A DNA stretch of 64,000 bases from Arthrospiribacter ruber (GTDB taxonomy: Bacteria; Bacteroidota; Bacteroidia; Cytophagales; Cyclobacteriaceae), in assembly GCF_019343195.1 (NCBI RefSeq), contig NZ_RPHB01000001.1, forward strand, positions 724,136-788,135. The letters are read 5' to 3'. The stretch's first letter is position 1. Every line of letters begins with the position of its first letter. Both the position numbers and the translations under genes were made by a program. Shown here in pieces: positions 54,832 to 63,300 of the stretch. Below the pieces are notes generated by a model. The model worked only from the letters and a program-made list of their open reading frames with translations, was not told where the DNA came from and ran no database searches.

Positions 54832-57089
54832 AAAAATTGGAAAAATTAATATCACTAACCGTTTTGCAGCAGCAGGCAAATGCTTTCTTGAAAGCCTGGC
54901 TGGTAAGCGGTGGTGTGTTTTTCTTTTTGCTTTCATTTAAGGTCAATGTCCTTTTGTGTGTCGCAATTTCAGGTTTGACTTTAATTGTTTTTGCCTGGTA
55001 TTCAGGGATGTTTCAAAGAGACAGGAATAAAGCTAAAAATTACCTTCACCGCCGGTTTCCTGAGCTGGAATTCAGTTTGGATATTTTGGAAAAGGAGGAA
55101 TTGAATTTAGCGGAAAAATTGCAGCTAGAGCGATTGAAATCCCAATTCAGGTACACCTCAACGCCACTTTTACTAGGGAGGAATCTGCTTCCGGCACTTT
55201 TGTTTTTGGTAGTAAGCTCCGGTATTTTCGGAATGAGTAACCTCATTGTAATAGATTCTTCTGCGCCAAGCAAAGAAATAAAAAAATCAGGTCAAGCATC
55301 TTACAAAACCATTGAAGGAATGGAAGTCCGTTTTTCTCAAAATACCATAAAGATCACACCGCCTGCTTACACAGGATTGGCCACCTCCTCCCAAGAAGAG
55401 TTGGATATCAAAGCCATTGAAGGATCTTTATTGGAGTGGAGTTTAGGCTTCAATTCCGAATCAGTGGAGAAAGTACAATTGGTAGAAGCATCAGGGTTGC
55501 AGGTACCTTTTGAAAAAAACGAAGAAGAATTTTATCTAAAAGATAGACTAGAAGCTTCTGGTATCTATGCGGTTCAGGCATTTGGGAAAGACACATTACT
55601 TTTTGAGTCGGATTATTACAGATTGGAAATGATCCGTGACAGGGCTCCATTGATTATTCCTGAGGAGAAGGACCTCTATGTATATCATTTTCATAAGGAC
55701 CCTCAGACAAGAAATTTATCTGCCTCAATCTCCGATGATTTTAAAGTAAGGCAGGTTTACATCGTAGCGACCTTAGCCAGGGGGACAGGAGAAAATGTAA
55801 AGTTCAGGGAAAACAGGATAGAGCTGCCAAAGCGTGATTTTAAGGAAGAGACATTGCAACATACCCTGGATCTGGAATCTATGGATTTTCAGCCCGGTGA
55901 TGAGCTTTACTATTATTGGCTGGCCATAGACAACAAAAGACCGGAACCTAATATCAGCAAATCCGACACTTATTTTATCCAATTTGTAGATTCTACAGGG
56001 CTCAACGATTCTCAATTGGAAGCCATGGCCATTCATGTACTTCCGGATTATTTCAGAAGTCAGAGGCAAATTATCATTGACACGGAGAAGCTGTTGGAGG
56101 AAAAAAGGAATTTGACTCAAAGAGAATTTGATGGACAATCCAATGAGCTGGGCTACGAGCAAAAGTTGCTTCGTATGCGATATGGCCAATATTTGGGAGA
56201 AGAATTTGAATCCAATGCTCCTGGAGGAAGCCTCAACTCAGCAGAGGGTAAGAGTATTTTGGAGAGTTTTATCCATAATCATGATCACGAAGGAGAAAAT
56301 GAGGGTGCTCCATCTCTGAGCAAATTTAGGTATGCAGCTTTAGAGAATTACCGTGAAAATCATGATAAAAACCAGGAAATACTCAAGCAGCAATTGGATG
56401 AACTTGGGGGGCATGATCATGATCATCACGACCATGATCACGATGAAGATGATGAGCTTGCCGGTCTTTTGGAAGAATACCTGCACAACCATGATTCTGA
56501 GGAAATGAATACATTGTACGAACAGTCCACAAGGAGTATTTTGAAAATGGCTTTGGAACAGATGTGGCAGTCAGAACTTCATTTGCGCTTATTTGAGCCT
56601 GAAAAAGCCTTGCCTTACCAACATAAAGCATTGGAATATTTGAAGTCTGTTCAGCAAAAGTCCAGAACCTATGTCAAAAAATCAGGATTCGAACCTGTCC
56701 CCATCAAGGAGGCAGAAAAAAGAATGACCGGAAATACAGATGGAGTTGATGTCATTTTAAGTAAAGCGATCGCTATAACTCCAAACGAAATGGCGGTCAT
56801 GGCCGGTAGAATTCTTGGAATGTTTAATCAGGAAGCACTAACAGAGATTGATAAGCAGCTTTTGGATCAATTTGGACAGCTTTGGACCTTGAGACTGGCC
56901 CACACTAAGATGGAGGACTGGAGTACTTTGCTACTTTTGCAAAAGCTCAGACAGGAGAATCTTACGGATGCTGATAAATCAGAACTGAGGAAAAAACTCC
57001 AATCACTGGTAAATTTGGAAAGGAGAAGTGCTTCGACCCGTGGAGGAAATGAGCGTTTAGCAAAATCATTTTGGGAGAATTACAGATGA
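54828..57089 (+). CDS. Histidine-rich membrane protein, DUF4175-like
   Basis: The 753-residue protein has two N-terminal transmembrane spans (about 20-60) and one more near 125-145, followed by a large soluble region. Three His clusters stand out: HNHDHEGENEG near 483, GHDHDHHDHDHDEDDE near 528-543 and HNHDSEE near 553. Such His/Asp runs usually bind metal ions. The overall shape resembles DUF4175-type proteins of Cytophagales. The start overlaps the BatA-like stop by four bases, and its stop overlaps the next start (ATGA). A metal role is inference from composition and from the MoxR neighbourhood. Confidence 0.7.
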   Translation: MKKLEKLISLTVLQQQANAFLKAWLVSGGVFFFLLSFKVNVLLCVAISGLTLIVFAWYSGMFQRDRNKAKNYLHRRFPELEFSLDILEKEELNLAEKLQLERLKSQFRYTSTPLLLGRNLLPALLFLVVSSGIFGMSNLIVIDSSAPSKEIKKSGQASYKTIEGMEVRFSQNTIKITPPAYTGLATSSQEELDIKAIEGSLLEWSLGFNSESVEKVQLVEASGLQVPFEKNEEEFYLKDRLEASGIYAVQAFGKDTLLFESDYYRLEMIRDRAPLIIPEEKDLYVYHFHKDPQTRNLSASISDDFKVRQVYIVATLARGTGENVKFRENRIELPKRDFKEETLQHTLDLESMDFQPGDELYYYWLAIDNKRPEPNISKSDTYFIQFVDSTGLNDSQLEAMAIHVLPDYFRSQRQIIIDTEKLLEEKRNLTQREFDGQSNELGYEQKLLRMRYGQYLGEEFESNAPGGSLNSAEGKSILESFIHNHDHEGENEGAPSLSKFRYAALENYRENHDKNQEILKQQLDELGGHDHDHHDHDHDEDDELAGLLEEYLHNHDSEEMNTLYEQSTRSILKMALEQMWQSELHLRLFEPEKALPYQHKALEYLKSVQQKSRTYVKKSGFEPVPIKEAEKRMTGNTDGVDVILSKAIAITPNEMAVMAGRILGMFNQEALTEIDKQLLDQFGQLWTLRLAHTKMEDWSTLLLLQKLRQENLTDADKSELRKKLQSLVNLERRSASTRGGNERLAKSFWENYR

Positions 57090-58696
57090 TACAATTTGAA
57101 CCAATTCTTTCAGGTTACTGGTTGATAGCGGTTTTGGGAGCCATATTCTTTATTGCTGTTTTCCAGGTTATATCGGTTTTTTACAAGAAAGTAGCGCGAA
57201 GCTACCTTAAAGTCTTTCTTTTTTTGATTTTCTGCAGCTTGGTTACCTTATACATTTTGAATCCCACATGGGAAAGGGAACTTCCAAAGCGATCAGCTTT
57301 ATTGATCTCTGCAAACCAAAATAAAGCAGACTTTACAGATTTTTCAAAAGAGTTGCAGGTGGACAAAATCCTCCAGGAAGGAGAAAGTGCAGAAGGATTT
57401 TCCAAAATCCACATTTTCGGAGAGGACTATGAAAAGGAAACCTTACTGTCTTTGCCAATGGTAAATCTGGAATGGACTCCCTCATCTGTTGAAGGACAAA
57501 TTTTAGAAGATTTGAATTGGGAAGGAATCTTGAGTTATGGGCAGCGTCAAAAGATGAAAGGTAAACTGAGGTCTGAAGCTGAGGGTAAATTACAGGTTAA
57601 GTTTGCGGGAGAAGTTTGGGCAGATATGTCTTTTGAAGGCAGGGATTTTGAGTTGGGTTTTCCGGCTTTGATTTTAGGGAAAAATGAGATGGATCTTTAT
57701 TTGGATGAAATCAAACTCGGTACAATCCGGTATTTTGTAACAGCGCCCAGACAGAAGAGTTTTGAATTGAAGGTTGGCTTCCCAAATCCAGAGAGCAGAT
57801 TTTTATCTGAATACCTCATGAAAAGAGGTGAACAGGTAAGTTTGAGCACTCAGGTATCAGTTGGTTCCAGTATTGTGATAGGAGAGGAGTCAGGTGAAAA
57901 GGGGATTTTGATCATTGATCCATCTCAAATTAAAAATACCAACTTTAGTGAATTAGGTACAGATTATGAAGCTTTGCTCCTTGTTAATGTTGAAAATCCA
58001 GAAAGGGATATTTTGGAGTTTAATAGGAGGTTTGGAAGTGAGTTTGCTATCAATAAAGTCGCAGCGCAATATTTGGAAAGGGAAGACGGTACAACAGCCC
58101 ATCCTTATAATTTCCAAGTAAAAAACAATCAGGACACTTTGGGGTATTCAGTGGCTGCTTTTGAGCGGATGGGTGATTATACCCTTGGTGTCAGTTTGTT
58201 GGGAGATACTTTTTCACTTGTCCTATCAGGAGATAGTCTGGCTTATGCCAAAGCCTGGGAGCCGGTTATAGAGAAATTAGCAAATAAAACAAAGCATTCA
58301 TTTAGGCTAAAATCCCCTATTTTTAAGGGGATTAAGTCAAAACTTATCCATTCCAATGTTTCAGAGGTCCCACAAAATATTGAAAATGAAAGGATTATTT
58401 TGAGTTGGGAGAATGATCCTCTGGAAGGTGAAAGCTATTTTTCCAATTTTCTTCCTTTGGAAAGTGGTTGGATAGATCTATCAGAAAGTTTGACCATTTA
58501 TGTGGAGGAGCCAGAGGATTTCAGTTCAATAAACGATCGCATGGTTTTATGGGAATTTCTCAAAGAAAGACGAGAGGCCTACAGGCAGGGAGAAGATAAG
58601 CTTTTAAGTAAAAATGAAGTCCCAGCTTGGTTATGGTTTATTTTGATTTTAGTTGCAGCTTCATTGGTATGGATAGAGCCAAGGTATAGGTCTTGA
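57086..58696 (+). CDS. Membrane protein of the MoxR/DUF58 locus
   Basis: From ATG 57086 (overlapping the previous stop, ATGA) the 536-residue protein begins MIQFEPILSGYWLIAVLGAI. It has two N-terminal transmembrane helices (about 10-30 and 40-62), a long soluble periplasmic or cytoplasmic region and a C-terminal helix (WLWFILILVAASLVWIEPRY). The layout resembles BatA/BatD-like proteins of Bacteroidota MoxR loci but no defined domain is recognised. A TTG start at 57071 is possible but less likely. Confidence 0.65.
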   Translation: MIQFEPILSGYWLIAVLGAIFFIAVFQVISVFYKKVARSYLKVFLFLIFCSLVTLYILNPTWERELPKRSALLISANQNKADFTDFSKELQVDKILQEGESAEGFSKIHIFGEDYEKETLLSLPMVNLEWTPSSVEGQILEDLNWEGILSYGQRQKMKGKLRSEAEGKLQVKFAGEVWADMSFEGRDFELGFPALILGKNEMDLYLDEIKLGTIRYFVTAPRQKSFELKVGFPNPESRFLSEYLMKRGEQVSLSTQVSVGSSIVIGEESGEKGILIIDPSQIKNTNFSELGTDYEALLLVNVENPERDILEFNRRFGSEFAINKVAAQYLEREDGTTAHPYNFQVKNNQDTLGYSVAAFERMGDYTLGVSLLGDTFSLVLSGDSLAYAKAWEPVIEKLANKTKHSFRLKSPIFKGIKSKLIHSNVSEVPQNIENERIILSWENDPLEGESYFSNFLPLESGWIDLSESLTIYVEEPEDFSSINDRMVLWEFLKERREAYRQGEDKLLSKNEVPAWLWFILILVAASLVWIEPRYRS

Positions 58697-58712
58697 TCCA
58701 GATTATATTTTA

Positions 58713-59825
58713 ATGCGTAATTCAAATGTGAAGAAATTTTATTCAGTATTTACTTTGATCCTTATTTTTTCAGGTTCCTCTTTTGCCCAAAATGAACCCT
58801 TGGATAAACCTGGCAAAGAGGAAAAGCAAACGACTATAGCGGTCTTGCCATTGATATACTACACCCCGGAAACTTCTTGGGCATTTGGAGCAGGTGCGGT
58901 TGCTAATTTTAGGCTGGGGGCAGAGGAAGAGACATTTGAGAGCCAGGTTGCTTTGGGAGGTGCATATACTTTATTCAATCAGTTTTTAAGTTACACGAGC
59001 TGGCGGATCTTCACAGAGCAGAATAAGCACCTATTTGCAGGAGAGTTGGGCTGGTATGACTATGTGTTTTTCTTTTATGGTATTGGGCCAGGTGTTTCGG
59101 AGTCAGACCGTGAAGTGTTCAATTCTAGACTTCCCAGATTGCGTTTTGACTACCTGAGGCTGATAAAGGGGGATTTTTATGTCGGCGTAAGGTATTGGTA
59201 TGATAATTTTCAAATCCAAGAAGTAGAGGAAGGAGGACTGTTGGATGGAAACAATATACCTGGAAGTATGGGAGGTAGGATAGGAGGGATAGGTCCGATG
59301 CTCTATTATGATTCCAGGGACAGTCAACTGTACCCTACAAGTGGTATGTTTGCAGAAAGCAGTTTGCAAATATTCAGGCCCTGGGCCGGGTCAGATTATA
59401 GTTATATGCGTTGGATAGGAGATTTTAGGCAGGTTTTGCCAATAAAGGAAAACTCTGTGTTTGTTTACCAAGCCTATGCAGAGCTTCTGAGTGGTGAAGT
59501 TCCATTTTTTGGGATGCCCCTACTGGGAGGGAATAGATTGATGAGGGGTTTGTTTGAGGGAAAGTTTCGCGACAGAAATATGGCGCTGGTGCAAGGAGAG
59601 TACCGATGGAAATTCAAACCCCGTTGGGGCTTGGTAGGATTCAGTGGTCTGGGCAATATTTTTTCTCCTTCCAATCCATTCGATATTGGAAACACCAAGC
59701 TGACCTACGGTACAGGTCTTCGCTATCAGCTTTCAAAAAAAGAAAAGCTGAACCTGAGGTTTGATGTGGCCCATTCACCCGGAGAGGGACTGTTGTTTTA
59801 TTTGACTTTTGGGGAGGGGTTTTGA
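58713..59825 (+). CDS. BamA/TamA-like outer-membrane barrel (surface antigen D15 type)
   Basis: The 370-residue protein has a signal peptide ending SSFAQ and lacks POTRA domains. The mature part is a beta-barrel of the BamA/TamA type: TTIAVLPLIYYTPETSWAFG, the lid-loop block GIGPMLYYDSRDSQLYPTSG, and the GNRLMRGLFEGKFRDRN (R-G/F-type) signature. It ends LLFYLTFGEGF. Barrels of this kind insert or export proteins or lipids. It follows the MoxR locus after 17 bases and may be cotranscribed with it. No POTRA domain means it does not do BamA's full job. Confidence 0.85.
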   Translation: MRNSNVKKFYSVFTLILIFSGSSFAQNEPLDKPGKEEKQTTIAVLPLIYYTPETSWAFGAGAVANFRLGAEEETFESQVALGGAYTLFNQFLSYTSWRIFTEQNKHLFAGELGWYDYVFFFYGIGPGVSESDREVFNSRLPRLRFDYLRLIKGDFYVGVRYWYDNFQIQEVEEGGLLDGNNIPGSMGGRIGGIGPMLYYDSRDSQLYPTSGMFAESSLQIFRPWAGSDYSYMRWIGDFRQVLPIKENSVFVYQAYAELLSGEVPFFGMPLLGGNRLMRGLFEGKFRDRNMALVQGEYRWKFKPRWGLVGFSGLGNIFSPSNPFDIGNTKLTYGTGLRYQLSKKEKLNLRFDVAHSPGEGLLFYLTFGEGF

Positions 59826-60335
59826 GGGGGGCTCTAACCACGCTCAAGGCCTGCGCTGGCTTCCCTTTACAAGAAAATTCATCCCATCCTCTAAAATCCC
59901 AATTTACTGTTAAATGTAAATTTGAGGGTTTTGGCTCTTAAAGTTTAAGGTGTAAGAATCCGGAAACTCTTATAAAATTTTAATCGAAATGTTTTGGCAA
60001 CTATTTAATTTCCGAACAGAGAAGAAAAATTTAAATTTTTATTTATTGGTTTTGGATTCCGGAAATGTGTTGAAAAACGGATAGTTAGATCTGAAATACA
60101 AATGGTTTATTTCAAAATATCATTCATTGTTTTTAATTCAAAATTTACAGATAATATTAGTTTTTTTGGTTTTGCTTTTTAAAAAAAAATTCTGTTTGTT
60201 TCATTAAATAGATGTTTTTTCAGAATAACACAATAATAATAATCAATTGCATAAAATTATATTTCAATTTATGAAAAATGAAAAAATGCATTTGAAGTTC
60301 ATAATTCAAGTGTCGAAAGGTAAAAGATCAAGAGT
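59826..60335. other. 510-base gap before the Ig-repeat gene
   Basis: The first part (59831-59975) is the third, partial copy of the dispersed repeat. The remaining 360 bases are strongly AT-rich with A- and T-runs and no gene. They should hold the promoter of the large repeat gene, but I see no convincing box. Confidence 0.65.
59831..59975. repeat. Dispersed repeat, copy 3 (partial)
   Basis: From GCTCTAACCACGCTCAAGGC to GGAAACTCTTATAAAA this segment aligns with the right half of copies 1 and 2 (CGCTCAAGGCCTGCGCTGG, ATCCCA(T/C)CCTC, AATTTACTGTTAA, the final ATCCGGAAAC). The left half with the GCTACTTTTTC inverted pair is missing. It begins five bases after the BamA-like gene. Confidence 0.65.
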
Positions 60336-63300
60336 ATGATAGGTTTTATTAAAAGCAACATAATTATAAGCGTTGCCATGATCTTTCTAGCCTTAGGATT
60401 GGAAGTTAATTTCGTTTTGTCCGATCCTAGGATTATAAATCTTTCTGAGGAAGCAGAGGAGTCAACCGCTTGGGATGCTTTTACTAATAACTATCAAAAT
60501 GACATCAATTATGTGATAGGTGGGGAAGAATTAAATAGAAATCTTGAAGTTTCATTTTTATCAGAAAGTATTTTACTCTCAAGCCCCACGGAGATTGAAG
60601 TTGAAAAAAATAGTACTGTTCAGTTAGTAGCAGACGCATTTCCTGGATATATTTTTAGCCATTGGGAAATAAATGGGCAGAATGTTAGTCAAAAATCGAC
60701 CTATGAATTCACAATGCCATCCAATAATCTAAATATTATAGGTGTTTTTTTGGCAGAAGAAAAGCCAACAATTGAATTTGTCCAACCTCAGAATAATCAA
60801 GTTTTCAATAATAAATTTATACTTGAAATTGAGTTTCTTATAAATAATAATGGAACTGAAATATTATATTTAGATTTCTTAATAAATGGTATTGTCGTAA
60901 AAAGTCTGGATGCAAAAAATAATAAGTTCAATTGGGATTTTGAAAAAGGAGGTATTTATGATCTTAAATTAGTTGGAAATACGGCAAGTGGAGCAATTGT
61001 TGAAACAGAAAGATTGCATCTGGAAATTCTTTCAGAAAACATCCTTCCAACAGTTAGCATCACTGCTCCTTCAGCAGGATCCGAATATGAAATAGGTGAA
61101 TCAGTGAGCATTACAGCTGAAGCTACGGATTCAGACGGAAGCATCACCAAAGTTGATTTCTATGTAAACGGAAGTCTTTTGGGAACATCCACGTCAGCTC
61201 CTTACAGTGCCAACTGGAACACTACGGCTTCCGGTACATTTGAACTTACTGCAGTTGCCACGGACAACAGAGGCGGAGCCAGTACTTCGGCCCCTGTAAG
61301 CGTGACCGTAATAGCGGACAATATTCTTCCAACAGTTAGCATCACTGCTCCTTCAGCAGGATCCGAATATGGAATAGGTGAATCAGTGAGCATTACAGCT
61401 GAAGCTACGGATTCAGACGGAAGCATCACCAAAGTTGATTTCTATGTAAACGGAAGTCTTTTGGGAACATCCACGTCAGCTCCTTACAGTGCCAACTGGA
61501 ACACTACGGCTTCCGGTACATTTGAACTTACTGCAGTTGCCAGGGACAACAGAGGCGGAGTTAGCACTTCAACTCCTGTAAGCATTACTGTCATTCCGGA
61601 CAACATCCTTCCTACAGTATCCATCACAGTTCCTGTTTCAGGAACTGAGATAGAAGTAGGTAACACCCTTTCCATCACTGCCGATGCTTCTGACGAAGAC
61701 GGGGAAGTGGTAAAAGTGGAGTTCTTTGTTAACGGTAACTCAATTGGCATCAAAACAGAAGCTCCGTACAGCATCAACTGGACTGCTGATGAGGCAGGGA
61801 CCTTTGAGATCAGAGCGGTTGCCACAGACAATGAGGGTGCATCTGCCAAATCAGAAACTCTTACCGTAACTGTTTTTGAAACTCCTGAAAACATCCTTCC
61901 GACAGTATCCATCACCGCTCCTGTTTTAGGAACTGAGATAGAAGCTGGTAACACCCTTACCATCATTGCCGATGCTTCTGACGAAGACGGGGAAGTGGTT
62001 AAAGTGGAGTTCTTTGTTAACGGTAACTCAATTGGCATCAAAACAGAAGCTCCGTACAGCATCAACTGGACTGCTGATGAGGCAGGAGCCTTTGAGATCA
62101 GAGCGGTTGCAACGGACAATGATGGTGCATCTGCCAACTCTCAAACCGTTACCGTAACTGTTTTTGAAACTCCTGAAAATATCCTTCCTACAGTATCCAT
62201 CACAGCTCCGGCTCAGGGAACTGAGATCGAAGCCGGTCAGACCATCAGCATCACTGCCGATGCTTCTGATGAAGATGGGGAAGTGGTAAAAGTCGAGTTC
62301 TTTGTTAACGGAACTTCAATAGGTTCTGCAACCCAAGCACCTTACAGCATCAGCTGGACAGCAGACGAAGCAGGAACCTTTGACATCAGAGCAGTTGCCA
62401 CGGACAATGAAGGCGCTTCTGCAAATTCTGAAACGGTATCTGTAACCGTTTTTGAAACTCCTGAAAATATACTTCCATTGGTAAGCATCACTGCTCCGGC
62501 AGCCGGTACTGAAATTGAAGCCGGAGAGACCATCAGCATCACTGCCGATGCTTCTGACGAAGACGGGGAAGTGGTAAAAGTGGAGTTCTTTGTTAACGGC
62601 AGCTCCATAGGTACTTCAAACGAAGCACCATACAGCATCAACTGGACTGCTGACAAGACAGGAACCTTTGAGATCAGAGCGGTTGCAACGGATAATGATG
62701 GTGCATCTGCCAACTCTCAAACCGTTACCGTAACTGTTTTTGAAACTCCTGAAAATATCCTTCCTACAGTATCCATCACAGCTCCGGCTCAGGGAACTGA
62801 GATCGAAGCCGGTCAGACCATCAGCATCACTGCCGATGCTTCTGATGAAGATGGAGAAGTGGTAAAAGTGGAGTTCTTTGTTACCGGCAGCTCCATAGGT
62901 ATTTCAAACGAAGCACCATACAGCATCAACTGGGCTGCTGATGAGGCAGGAACCTTTGAGATCAGAGCGGTTGCCACAGACAATGAGGGTGCATCTGCCA
63001 ACTCTGAAACTGTTACTGTTACTGTTTTTGAAACTCCTGAAAACATCCTTCCGACAGTATCCATCACAGCTCCGGCTCAGGGAACTGAGATAGAAGCAGG
63101 TTACACCCTTACCATAACTGCCGATGCTTCTGACGAAGACGGGGAAGTGGTAAAAGTGGAGTTCTTTGTTAACGGAAGCTCCATAGGTATTTCAAACGAA
63201 GCACCGTACAGCATCAACTGGACTGCTGATGAGGCAGGAACCTTTGAGATCAGAGCGGTTGCAACGGACAATGATGGTGCATCTGCCAGCTCTCAAACCG

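Noticed and set aside
61484..62137. Long minus-strand ORFs over the Ig repeats (61484-62137, 62342-62713, 62813-63067)
   Set aside because: They are exact antisense shadows of the tandem repeats and recur with the same period; the plus-strand frame is open throughout with a signal peptide and Ig motifs.
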